A program made the translations under genes and the position numbers. The notes below the pieces were generated by a model that did not search any database, was not told the origin of the DNA, and was given only the letters and a program-made list of their open reading frames with translations. This document shows, piece after piece, positions 28,580-36,997 of a DNA stretch of 64,000 bases (its first letter is position 1; each line of letters starts with the position of its first letter). This DNA comes from Photobacterium aphoticum (GTDB lineage: Bacteria > Pseudomonadota > Gammaproteobacteria > Enterobacterales > Vibrionaceae), in assembly GCF_001029435.1 (NCBI RefSeq), contig NZ_LDOV01000017.1, forward strand, positions 1 to 64,000. Direction: 5' to 3'.

Positions 28580-28618
28580 AAGCAGACAACATCCTTATGT
28601 TGTCTGCTTATACTTTTT
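28580..28618 (+). terminator. terminator of bioA
   Basis: A 13-bp perfect stem (AAGCAGACAACAT / ATGTTGTCTGCTT) with a 4-base loop and T-rich tail, 7 bases past the stop. Confidence 0.9.
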
Positions 28619-28651
28619 CTGAACGTTATAGGCACTTCTCTTTTCGACGCA

Positions 28652-28702
28652 ACGTATAACTACGTACAAATCTACGTACAAAATACGTATGAATCTGCGT
28701 AT
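28652..28702. repeat. five helically phased ACGTAY repeats
   Basis: Near-identical hexamers start at 28652 (ACGTAT), 28662 (ACGTAC), 28674 (ACGTAC), 28685 (ACGTAT) and 28697 (GCGTAT), i.e. spaced 10, 12, 11 and 12 bases, about one per helical turn. They lie between the bioA terminator and the start of the LON-domain gene, where that gene's promoter should be. Confidence 0.6.
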
Positions 28703-28758
28703 CAACCTAAGAGATGTGTCACTCACTCATAATCAATAACGTCAGTAAGGCTAGAACT

Positions 28759-29325
28759 ATGCAATTACCATTATTCCCACTCGAGATCTATGTATTACCC
28801 GGCGGGATCAGCAAGCTGAGGATCTTTGAACCGCGTTACACCCGGTTGGTCAAACTGGCCATGGCTGCCAGCGAAGGGTTTGGCGTGTGCATGAAAGATG
28901 GCGACACCCTGTGCCACTTTGGTACGCGCGTTATCATTACCGACTTTGAACAGCTCCCTGATGGCTTACTGGGGATCACCGTCAAAGGGGTAGAAAAATT
29001 CCTGATCAACAAACACTGGAAAGAAGAAGATGGACTGCGGTTTGGCGATGTCACGCCCATGTCAAACTGGACGCCGGCAGAAATCAAATTCGTTGACCGC
29101 GATATATCCAACAGCCTCAAAGCCCTGTTTGAGGAGTACCCAGAACATGCCGCGCAATATCCTATCCCGGATTACAACGACATGACATGGGTCTGTCAGC
29201 GCTGGCTGGAATTACTTCCCCTAGAAACCAATCAAAAACAATGGTTCATGAGCCGAAGTGATCATCGCGCCGCCCTGTCTTTCTTACACAATGTCATTGA
29301 TGAACAACTAAATAAAGACCTATAG
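28759..29325 (+). CDS. LON-protease substrate-binding domain protein
   Basis: A stand-alone LON N-terminal (PUA-like) domain of 188 aa, without the AAA or protease parts of Lon. The diagnostic start LPLFPLEIYVLPGG and LRIFEPRYTRLV are present, followed by a C-terminal helical half. Such proteins are common in gammaproteobacteria and have no established role. Start at 28759 has AAGG eight bases upstream; an in-frame ATG at 28714 would add an atypical 15-residue extension. It lies between bioA and the exosortase locus as a single gene. Confidence 0.88.
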   Translation: MQLPLFPLEIYVLPGGISKLRIFEPRYTRLVKLAMAASEGFGVCMKDGDTLCHFGTRVIITDFEQLPDGLLGITVKGVEKFLINKHWKEEDGLRFGDVTPMSNWTPAEIKFVDRDISNSLKALFEEYPEHAAQYPIPDYNDMTWVCQRWLELLPLETNQKQWFMSRSDHRAALSFLHNVIDEQLNKDL

Positions 29326-29516
29326 CTCGCTGCCGTGATCATGTCTGTGGATGTTATGTTTAACAAAGGCATGATTTCATCTCAACACTCTCTGCTGCCG
29401 TCATCACTGTATTCTAATCAATACGGCATTGCCTTGTTTCATCATCAACTATAGTTAACGCATCAGGAAGAATATCACTCAACGGAATTCACCCACTACA
29501 CGTTGAGGAAGCTATA

Positions 29517-29744
29517 ATGCGAAAACTGTTATTAATCCTCTCTTTAAACTGTCTGCCTTTGTGTGTCTATCTGGCGACCGGTTTTCAACCCTCTCACTTA
29601 CCTGAAGCCTACCGCAAAGCCATCCTCCAAGCTCTCGGGGGGCAACCTGTCTGCCTGAATCACACACCTCCCCCTATCAATACAATGTGGCTGAGCCGGC
29701 CATTACCAGACTCCCGCACGACTGACATAAAGGAAATCATCTAG
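29517..29744 (+). CDS. small secreted or membrane-anchored protein, 75 aa, function unknown
   Basis: A 75-codon frame with a good GAGGAAG ribosome site. The product has an N-terminal signal or anchor (MRKLLLILSLNCLPLCVYLA) and a short polar remainder with a Pro-rich segment (HTPPPIN). Three Cys are present, two within the hydrophobic segment. It is not a PEP-CTERM protein. It lies 56 bases before prsK on the same strand, so it may be the first gene of the prsK-prsR unit. A candidate promoter with short 15-base spacing (TTGCCT 29429-29434, TATAGT 29450-29455) lies upstream. An inverted repeat CTCAACG (29478-29484) / CGTTGAG (29501-29507) abuts the ribosome site. Confidence 0.55.
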   Translation: MRKLLLILSLNCLPLCVYLATGFQPSHLPEAYRKAILQALGGQPVCLNHTPPPINTMWLSRPLPDSRTTDIKEII

Positions 29745-29764
29745 ATATAAAGGAAATCGTCTAG
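29727..29764 (+). repeat. tandem 20-bp repeat at the end of the 75-aa gene
   Basis: The 18 bases at 29727-29744 recur at 29747-29764 with one change (period 20). The first copy contains the stop codon of the 75-aa gene, and each copy carries AAAGGA. It looks like a recent slippage duplication. Confidence 0.7.
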
Positions 29765-29800
29765 GCTTATAGACAGGGACGTAACGATAAGGATAGCAGC

Positions 29801-31861
29801 ATGGAGCATCTGCTTGGGCCGGCAGGATACGCAATGGCCGCTCTTGGTTTTGCGCTCATTTTTTTACTGATCCTCGCCACCAAACGCAAAAGGCACTTAC
29901 AAAAACGCCTGCTGCAGGGGCTGTGCTTGCTGGGCATGATGTGGTGTGGCATTGCTGCCTGGCAACAACTCTATGCGCTCTCTCGTCTGCCGCCGTTGTT
30001 GGCAGAAAGTCTGTTTAACTTATGCCTGATTGTCCTCATCATGTCTTCACTGACTGACAGCAAGCGACTATCTGACACGCTAAAACAACGCAGCAACCGT
30101 TGGTTTTGCCTTTTCATTGCCGTCTCAGCCAGTCTGGAAATATTCCGGCTGATGGTGCCGGTGCTGCATCAGAAAGTGTATTTCTTTTTGCACTTAGGCC
30201 AAGCCATTATTGGCCTCTGGTTCATTGAAAAGATTTATCGCAGCAGTCAACAGGCGGCTCGTCACGCCATCAAACCACTCAGTTTGGGGCTTGGCTTGAT
30301 CTTCGGTTACAACTTTGCCCTGTACGCCGACGCGGTACTGACCAACGCCCTGACCGCCGCCTTTTGGCAAGGACGCGGCTGGGTGATCACCATGGCCATT
30401 CCCTTTTTACTGCTTGCCATTAAGCGGCTTAATCAGTGGGAAAGCCGCATTTATGTGTCGCGTGACGTGGTCTATCACAGCACCCTCATCATGGCGGCAA
30501 GCGCGTATTTAATGGCGATGGCATCGGTGAGTTATCTGATCAAAGTGGCCGGCTTTCACTGGACAGACACCGCGCAAACCCTGTTTTTTGCCTTAGGGAG
30601 CGTGGTACTCGCGAGCTTGTTTTTATCTGAGTCGCTGCGTCAGCAACTCAAAGTTTTTATTACCAAACACTTCTTTGCGAATAAATACGAATACCGTCAG
30701 GAATGGATGCAGTTTTGTGCGGCCTTAGAACAACCCGACCGCTCACCGTATGACAAAGCACTGGCCGCAGCAATGCGCCCCTTTGGGTGCGAGTACGGCG
30801 TATTAGTCGTGAAAAAACAAGGGCACTTACGCCCCATTGCCAGCCTCAATTGCTCACTCAAACACCCGGACATCATGCCCACCTTGCAAGCAATAGGCGA
30901 CCCCGTCATTGAGTATCAATGGATAACCGAACTGAATCACCTTAGCCGAGGATTAGATGCGCCGCCATTTGCCATCCCCCATGCAGATCTGATATTTCCC
31001 AATCACTTTTCGCTGCTAATCCCCTTTGACTCGTCCAGTCAGTACCAAGGATTACTGTTGCTGTCACAACCGACCACCAGCGACAGCATCAATTGGGAAG
31101 ATCGCGATTTAATGCGTGCCATCAGCCAACAACTAGGCGTCTATCTGGCGATGTACGAAGCCCATCAGCAGCTCTCCGAAAGCCAGCAGTTTGACACCTT
31201 CAACCGCATGTCTTCCTTTCTGGTGCACGACCTTAAAAACGTGACCGCCCAGTTACAATTACTCAGCCGCAACGCTGAACAACACAAGCACAACCCAGCT
31301 TTCATTGACGATGCGTTTGAAACCATTGATCACGCCATTGAGCGGTTGAATAAAATGAGTGCCCAACTACGGAAAAAGCAAATTGATGTAGAGCCCAGTC
31401 AGGCCTTTGAACTGGTTGAGGTGCTAAACGCTGTCTGCCAAACCCGCAGTGTCCAGCAACCGATGCCACAACTGCTGCTCCCAGAATCCTTCACGTCGTT
31501 CACCTTGTACGCCAGCAAAGAGCGATTCAAAAATATCCTTTGCCATCTGGTGCAAAATGCTCAGGATGCCACCCCTGCAGATGGTCGAGTGACCCTGCAA
31601 CTGGCTGTCACTGACGAGCAGGCCATGATCACCATTAGCGACAGTGGCCACGGCATGAGTGATGCTTTTATTCGAGAGCGCCTGTTTAAACCGTTTGATA
31701 CCACCAAAGGCAATGCAGGTATGGGCATAGGTGCGTACGACGCAAAAACCATGATTGAGCAATTAGGCGGCCAAATAGAGGTGCAATCGGTTCCCGGGCA
31801 AGGGACGCAATTTCACCTGGAAATCCCACTAAGCAAAAAAGCAGCCACTATACTCAAATAA
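29801..31861 (+). CDS. prsK: XrtA/PEP-CTERM-system histidine kinase PrsK
   Basis: Sensor kinase that pairs with PrsR in exosortase A systems. The 686-aa protein has about eight to nine membrane helices in residues 8-275, a GAF-like region (about 305-450), the phospho-acceptor helix FLVHDLKN (His476) and a HATPase_c domain with the N, G1 and G2 boxes (LVQNAQDATPADG, DSGHGMS, GMGIGAY) near the C-terminus. This layout and position beside prsR and the EPS genes match the PrsK family. The stop is 23 bases before prsR. Confidence 0.93.
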   Translation: MEHLLGPAGYAMAALGFALIFLLILATKRKRHLQKRLLQGLCLLGMMWCGIAAWQQLYALSRLPPLLAESLFNLCLIVLIMSSLTDSKRLSDTLKQRSNRWFCLFIAVSASLEIFRLMVPVLHQKVYFFLHLGQAIIGLWFIEKIYRSSQQAARHAIKPLSLGLGLIFGYNFALYADAVLTNALTAAFWQGRGWVITMAIPFLLLAIKRLNQWESRIYVSRDVVYHSTLIMAASAYLMAMASVSYLIKVAGFHWTDTAQTLFFALGSVVLASLFLSESLRQQLKVFITKHFFANKYEYRQEWMQFCAALEQPDRSPYDKALAAAMRPFGCEYGVLVVKKQGHLRPIASLNCSLKHPDIMPTLQAIGDPVIEYQWITELNHLSRGLDAPPFAIPHADLIFPNHFSLLIPFDSSSQYQGLLLLSQPTTSDSINWEDRDLMRAISQQLGVYLAMYEAHQQLSESQQFDTFNRMSSFLVHDLKNVTAQLQLLSRNAEQHKHNPAFIDDAFETIDHAIERLNKMSAQLRKKQIDVEPSQAFELVEVLNAVCQTRSVQQPMPQLLLPESFTSFTLYASKERFKNILCHLVQNAQDATPADGRVTLQLAVTDEQAMITISDSGHGMSDAFIRERLFKPFDTTKGNAGMGIGAYDAKTMIEQLGGQIEVQSVPGQGTQFHLEIPLSKKAATILK

Positions 31862-31884
31862 ACACCACAAAAAAGAGACAATGC

Positions 31885-33261
31885 ATGGACACACTTCTCG
31901 TTATTGAAGACGATCTGGGTATTCAAAAACAGCTAAAATGGAGCCTTGCAGATTATCACGTCATTTTTGCGGACAACCGACAAGATGCCATCAATGCGCT
32001 TCGTCGCCATGAGCCTCAGGTCGTCACGTTGGATTTAGGCCTGCCGCCCGATCCCACCAATGCCTCTGAAGGATTACAAACACTGCAAGACATTATGGCA
32101 TTAGCGCCCAGCACCAAAGTCATCGTAATCACGGGCAATGATGACAAAGACAACGCCCTCACCTCCATCGCGCTAGGCGCCCATGATTTTTACCAAAAGC
32201 CTATTGATAGCGACATTTTAAAGGTGATCATTGAACGCGCCTTTATTGTCACCAAGCTAGAACAAGAAAATATCCAACTGCGCCAGTCGTCAATGGATAA
32301 CCACGGCTTTATTGGTAACTGCCCAAAAATCCAGCATGTTTGCCGCATGGTCGAGCGCATCGCTGCCACCGAAATCTCCACGCTAATCCTTGGGGAAAGC
32401 GGCACCGGTAAAGAAGTATTGGCTCGGGCCATTCACAATCAAAGCCCACGCTGCCATGAACCCTTTATTGCGATTAACTGCGCCTCTATTCCGGAGCACC
32501 TGCTAGAAAGTGAATTATTTGGCTTTGAAAAAGGGGCGTTTACTGGCGCCCATAAAACCACCGTCGGTAAAATTGAAATCGCCAATGGCGGGACGCTGTT
32601 TCTGGATGAAATCGGGGATATGCCCTATACCCTGCAAGCTAAAATTCTGCGTTTCTTGCAAGAGAAGGTCATTGAACGGGTCGGAGGACGCACCGAAATT
32701 CCGGTGGACGTCAAAATTGTTTGTGCCACACACCAAAACCTGCAACAAATGATGGCTGAGAAAACGTTCCGGGAAGATTTGTTTTTCCGCATCAGTGAAA
32801 TCACCATTGAAAATCCTCCTCTGCGCGAACGGGGCAGTGATATCATCTTGTTAGCCAAATATTTTTTACATCTCGCCAATCAACAAACTCATCGTAAGAT
32901 CAACGGGTTCACTGACGATGCGCTGCATGCTTTATGTCATCATCATTGGCCCGGTAATATTCGTGAGCTGCAAAATAAAATTAAATCTGCCGCGATCATG
33001 GCAGATGGCAAAATGATTTCTGAGCTGGATTTGGCATTGATGCCGGTTGATCCACAAAACACCGAGAAACTCGCTTTGAATCTGCGTCAGGTACGTGAAG
33101 CGGCAGAAAAACAGGCGATCAAACAGGCATTAGCATTAAGCAATCACACCATCTCCCAAGCTGCCAATCTGCTTGGGATCACCCGCCCCACGTTGTATTC
33201 ACTCATGGAGAAATATGCCATGATGGATGAGCACAAAGCACAAAATGAAAGCAGCCTATAA
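31885..33261 (+). CDS. prsR: PEP-CTERM-box sigma-54 response regulator PrsR
   Basis: Sigma-54-dependent activator. The 458-aa protein has a receiver domain (phospho-acceptor Asp50 in TLDLGLPPD), a AAA+ domain with Walker A GESGTGKE (170-177), the sigma-54 contact loop GAFTGA (217-222), Walker [11 protein letters not shown], and a C-terminal Fis-type helix-turn-helix ([22 protein letters not shown]). PrsR proteins are predicted to switch on PEP-CTERM genes and the EPS locus through -24/-12 promoters. I did not find a convincing -24/-12 site before the operons in this window. Confidence 0.94.
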   Translation: MDTLLVIEDDLGIQKQLKWSLADYHVIFADNRQDAINALRRHEPQVVTLDLGLPPDPTNASEGLQTLQDIMALAPSTKVIVITGNDDKDNALTSIALGAHDFYQKPIDSDILKVIIERAFIVTKLEQENIQLRQSSMDNHGFIGNCPKIQHVCRMVERIAATEISTLILGESGTGKEVLARAIHNQSPRCHEPFIAINCASIPEHLLESELFGFEKGAFTGAHKTTVGKIEIANGGTLFLDEIGDMPYTLQAKILRFLQEKVIERVGGRTEIPVDVKIVCATHQNLQQMMAEKTFREDLFFRISEITIENPPLRERGSDIILLAKYFLHLANQQTHRKINGFTDDALHALCHHHWPGNIRELQNKIKSAAIMADGKMISELDLALMPVDPQNTEKLALNLRQVREAAEKQAIKQALALSNHTISQAANLLGITRPTLYSLMEKYAMMDEHKAQNESSL

Positions 33262-33281
33262 ATGGCTGCTTTCTCCTTTTT
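33247..33281. terminator. terminator between prsR and the convergent EPS ATPase gene
   Basis: A stem of at least 7 bp (AGCAGCC / GGCTGCT, extended by AAAG/CTTT) overlapping the prsR stop and followed by a T-rich stretch. Confidence 0.7.
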
Positions 33282-33325
33282 ACCTCATCGGCCTCATCAA
33301 ATTGACTCGCGCTCAAATCGTCGGG

Positions 33326-34543
33326 TTAGCTGCTGTCTTTCATCAGCTGTTTAAACCAATGCTTGTCCTTCAGCGAGCTGTCATTGTCGGTGCACAGGGC
33401 TTCATTATCATCCCCCAAAATAGATTCATCTTCCGCCAATGCCCCGCTGTTCTCCATGTCATGGTGATGGTGCGTGGACATCGATTCAGACTGCACCGTC
33501 GCCTGATATAAACGACGTTTCTTAATGATCTGGGTATCCAAATAGCGAATGGTCGCGATTTTTCGCTCAATCACTTTATCCAGCACCTCTGTCACATTGT
33601 CTAACGTATTCAAAAGCTTCTCAGCCTCTTGATCGGACCATGTTCGCTGAGGCAGGAAACGCGCCGCGCCTTCATCACTGCCTATCGCATTCTCCCGGTT
33701 CACCGCCCCCATAGATGATGAGGATAAGGCACCGGAAAACTCTTCGCCCATTTCAGCCAGCACCTGCGAAATGGCGTCTTCATCCACCTCTTCCATCTCT
33801 TCCAGAAACGCAAAGAGCAAGACCCGATCCATGAGGATATTTATCTTTCGTGGGATCCCCGCAGTCTGTTCACAAATCATCGAAAAGATCGCCTCATTCA
33901 GCACCGGCTTCCCTTCCCAACCGACTTGCTGCAAACGATGTTCGATGTATTCCTGTGTCTGCTCACAATCAAAAGACTGCAAGTGACAAGAGGCGATCAC
34001 CCGCTGTCGAAACTGCTCCATATCAGGACGAGCAATAATGGCTTTCAGCTCTTCCTGCCCCAATAAAAAGCTTTGTAATAACGGTTTATCATCTTGCTGA
34101 AAGTTTGACAGCATTCGGAGCTCTTCAACGGTTTCCGGCGGCAGATTTTGCGCTTCATCCACCAACAGCAACACTTGCAGCCCTTTGGCATGCAACGACA
34201 AGAAACATTGCTCCAACCGCTTCAAAATATCCGCTTTACTCAAGCCCTCTACCGGAATATCAAATTTTGCCGCCACCAGACGCACTAACTCATCCGGGCT
34301 TAAACAGGTCGTTGCGATTTGTACTGCTACAACGGAATCGTCCAGATTGGCTAGTAAATGCCGTGCAATCATGGTCTTTCCTGAGCCAATCGGGCCAGTC
34401 ACCACAATAAAGCCTTCTCCCGATGACAAACCATATTGCAAGTAAGAGGCCGCTTTCTCATGATGCGGGCTGGCAAAGAAAAAACGGGGATCAGGACTTA
34501 GCCTGAAAGGTTTATCTGTAAATCCAAAATACGCTTCATACAT
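33326..34543 (-). CDS. XrtA/PEP-CTERM-associated ATPase (ExeA-like, TIGR03015-type)
   Basis: AAA+ ATPase related to the ExeA/GspA secretion ATPases. The 405-aa protein starts MYEAYFGFTDKPFRLSPDPRFFF, the hallmark of this group, followed by Walker A GPIGSGKT (about 50-57), Walker B VLLLVDEAQN and a sensor region. The C-terminal 120 residues are hydrophilic and unlike ExeA, with no peptidoglycan-binding domain. Probably helps assemble or energise the polysaccharide export machine. Last gene of the minus-strand wza-wzz-kinase-OMP-ATPase operon, two bases after the beta-barrel gene. Confidence 0.92.
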   Translation of the reverse strand: MYEAYFGFTDKPFRLSPDPRFFFASPHHEKAASYLQYGLSSGEGFIVVTGPIGSGKTMIARHLLANLDDSVVAVQIATTCLSPDELVRLVAAKFDIPVEGLSKADILKRLEQCFLSLHAKGLQVLLLVDEAQNLPPETVEELRMLSNFQQDDKPLLQSFLLGQEELKAIIARPDMEQFRQRVIASCHLQSFDCEQTQEYIEHRLQQVGWEGKPVLNEAIFSMICEQTAGIPRKINILMDRVLLFAFLEEMEEVDEDAISQVLAEMGEEFSGALSSSSMGAVNRENAIGSDEGAARFLPQRTWSDQEAEKLLNTLDNVTEVLDKVIERKIATIRYLDTQIIKKRRLYQATVQSESMSTHHHHDMENSGALAEDESILGDDNEALCTDNDSSLKDKHWFKQLMKDSS

Positions 34544-34545
34544 GA

Positions 34546-35994
34546 CTATAAATCCACATTTAATTCAAGATAGAGGCGATTTTCATCATACCCATTGTTC
34601 GCCAATGACGAGGATTTGTTATTGTGTTCGGCCCCTGCCGTCAGGGTAACCATGGCATTTACGGTGTAACTGCCATCAATCGAAAACGTCCAATACTGAT
34701 CATCCTGATCAGCGGTCTCGATATTTTTAAAGGTATAATCGCGATAATCGATCACCGCTGTCCCTTTCAAACGTCGGGAGAGTTGGTGATCAATGCTAAA
34801 AGACGCGCCATAGCCTTGCTCATCCCCTTCTCGCGAAGGACTGTTCAACGCATCAAGTTCAAAGCCATACAAAGAAAAGACATACGTTGTACGTCTGGCC
34901 GCCAAGATAGACTCCCAGGTTAAACGGCGTTCTACATTGGCTTGTGCAATATTGCCATCTCGAACAAACGTTTCTCGGTCGTAGTTTGTCACCGCCTCGG
35001 TGTAGGAGATTTCATTGGTTAAACGACGTGAACGATGAGAGAACAAAAAGTCATACGCATCGCCAAAGGCACGCTTATCGTAAGATGCGCGTAATGAGGT
35101 ACGCGGAGAAGGATTTAAGTACACCGCCCCGGCCCAAAAATCCGATATATCGTCTGTTTCAGAAAAGTTATAGCTGACTTCTAAATACGATGTCTTGGTA
35201 AAAAAGTAGCGAAGCGCGGGGCCCCAACTGAGCTGATCGGCACTGTCTGATTCTGATGTACCCGAGTAATTTTCGTAGTTCAGTCGCATAAATGGCACCC
35301 AGCGGTATACCGTCTGAAAACCAATCTCTTCCCGTAACACCACAAAGGAAGTATTGGGATCATCCCCTTTCGAACGCTTATAATCGTAGGTGCCTTCAAT
35401 CACCCAAAACATATCTCTCACATTGGGTCCATTCGAAAAACGCAGTGCGGCACCGCCACCATCATAGTTACCAATGTCATCTTCATAGTTGCTTGCCGTC
35501 ACAAAGACTCGGCCAGTGACATTACTGTCACTCAATGGATTACTACGATAACTTACCCCCAGTTCCGCCTGCTTATTTTCAACCGTATCACCGGTAAAAA
35601 TATCGGCATTCGCATTCTCATCAATCGCGGCGGCGATGTTATCGATCGAGGCACTGGCATCAAGGCGAAAGCCTTCACCTAACGCTTTATTGGCATCAAA
35701 ACGGAGGGTCTGATAAAGGCTGTTATCATTGCCATCATGGCTATAGAACAGCTGATCCAAGGTATATTCCAGCGACAACGCGTTACCATCGACACCATTG
35801 GCTTCTATCCCCACCCCGGCATTGAGGGTCGTGATTAAACTCCCCTGTCGATCACTGTCTGCCTGTTTCAGGTTATCGCTATAGACGAGGCTGCCGCCAA
35901 CCTGCGGTGTCACACGCACATCAGCAGCACTCATCATTGGGCTACAGCCCATTCCGACGACCAGTACGACGCTAGTCCATTGCGTTTTTCCCAT
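34546..35994 (-). CDS. XrtA/PEP-CTERM-associated outer-membrane beta-barrel protein (TIGR03016-type)
   Basis: Predicted outer-membrane barrel for EPS export. After a signal peptide (MGKTQWTSVVLVVGM, cleavage near SAA-DV) the 482-aa product is a run of alternating polar and aromatic beta-strands ending in an aromatic/Leu strand (RLYLELNVDL), as in outer-membrane proteins. The start lies inside the 3' end of the kinase gene, among in-frame ATG codons at 36006, 36000 and 35994. I chose 35994 because a GGA is seven bases upstream. A longer frame to 36099 would encode an unlikely N-terminus overlapping the kinase. Confidence 0.87.
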   Translation of the reverse strand: MGKTQWTSVVLVVGMGCSPMMSAADVRVTPQVGGSLVYSDNLKQADSDRQGSLITTLNAGVGIEANGVDGNALSLEYTLDQLFYSHDGNDNSLYQTLRFDANKALGEGFRLDASASIDNIAAAIDENANADIFTGDTVENKQAELGVSYRSNPLSDSNVTGRVFVTASNYEDDIGNYDGGGAALRFSNGPNVRDMFWVIEGTYDYKRSKGDDPNTSFVVLREEIGFQTVYRWVPFMRLNYENYSGTSESDSADQLSWGPALRYFFTKTSYLEVSYNFSETDDISDFWAGAVYLNPSPRTSLRASYDKRAFGDAYDFLFSHRSRRLTNEISYTEAVTNYDRETFVRDGNIAQANVERRLTWESILAARRTTYVFSLYGFELDALNSPSREGDEQGYGASFSIDHQLSRRLKGTAVIDYRDYTFKNIETADQDDQYWTFSIDGSYTVNAMVTLTAGAEHNNKSSSLANNGYDENRLYLELNVDL

Positions 35995-36997
35995 AGCCAT
36001 ATCCATATCCGTATTGGCTATAATTGCCATACGTTGCTTTATTGATGATAAATCCCATCGCCATATCACGATTAAGCAGTGATACAGCCTCATCAACATT
36101 CGACAAAGACGTTTTAGATTGCTCCACCACGATCATGGCCTGTCCCATGAATTTGGACATGGTGATCGTTTCAATCACCCCTAACAATGGTGGGCAATCA
36201 AAGATGATCAAACGATCCGGATACCGACTGGCCAACTCTTCGGCCAAAGCCGCCATTTTGTCACTGGCCAAGAGTTCGTTACTTAAATGGTGTAACGCAC
36301 CCGCAGGCAACAAACGTAATGTCGGAATATCCGTGGTATAAATCACGTCGGCAATATCGTGAACATCCCCTTCAAGGTAATCAATGAGTCCTTTTGCCGG
36401 CTGGATCCCCAGTAACTTTGACACACTGGGTTTGAGCACATCGGCATCCACCAGCAATACGGTTTTGTCTTTTTCTGACGCCACACTCAGAGCCAGATTC
36501 ACAGCGGTAAAGGTTTTACCTTCATTCGGCCCCGTACTGGATATCATCACCATATTACTGTGCGTCAACATGTCAGATGCCGGACCAAAAGCGTTATATA
36601 AAATCTTATGCTTAATGGCCCGATACTCATTGGTCATGGTTGGGGTCGCTTTATCATCGTCATGCGACACCATGCCTTTTCTTTTGAGTGCATCGGTATC
36701 TATATGGAAAACCACCTCAGACGAGACAGGAAGAGGGGCATGCTCTTGCGCTTTTGCGTCAGCCGGAGCCGGCGCACCGGAGGACGGCGCTGCACTATTC
36801 GGTGTGCCTGTGGAAGCCGCCTGCACGACCGAATTGGGGGTATTTGAGTCAGCTTGAGTGTTTGCCACCTCTTGCGATGCGGGGTTGGATTCAGCGGCCG
36901 TCTTCGCCGCTTTCGACGCCATGACCCGTCCAATCAGGCTTTTTTGAGGCTTCGGCTTTCCTCTGCCTTTTTTGAATGCCTTATGAATGGAATTCAT
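35972..36997 (-). CDS. XrtA-associated bacterial tyrosine autokinase (TIGR03018-type)
   Basis: BY-kinase partner of the Wzz-like protein; cycles of phosphorylation on its Tyr-rich tail control polysaccharide polymerisation and export. The 341-aa protein has a disordered Ala/Pro-rich linker (about 30-90), Walker A STGPNEGKT (154-162), Walker A' LLVDADV (181-187), Walker B IIFDCP near 270 and a C-terminal Tyr cluster (YGNYSQYGYGYGYGK). The kinase is separate from the membrane chain-length protein, with a four-base ATGA overlap that couples their translation. AAGGAGG precedes the start. Confidence 0.94.
   Translation of the reverse strand: MNSIHKAFKKGRGKPKPQKSLIGRVMASKAAKTAAESNPASQEVANTQADSNTPNSVVQAASTGTPNSAAPSSGAPAPADAKAQEHAPLPVSSEVVFHIDTDALKRKGMVSHDDDKATPTMTNEYRAIKHKILYNAFGPASDMLTHSNMVMISSTGPNEGKTFTAVNLALSVASEKDKTVLLVDADVLKPSVSKLLGIQPAKGLIDYLEGDVHDIADVIYTTDIPTLRLLPAGALHHLSNELLASDKMAALAEELASRYPDRLIIFDCPPLLGVIETITMSKFMGQAMIVVEQSKTSLSNVDEAVSLLNRDMAMGFIINKATYGNYSQYGYGYGYGKNAMD

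Noticed and set aside
29341..29454. 37-codon frame between the LON-domain gene and the 75-aa gene
   Set aside because: No ribosome site; overlaps the likely promoter of the downstream gene.
29517..29744. PEP-CTERM target protein next to prsK
   Set aside because: The 75-aa product has an N-terminal hydrophobic segment but no C-terminal PEP motif, helix and basic tail.
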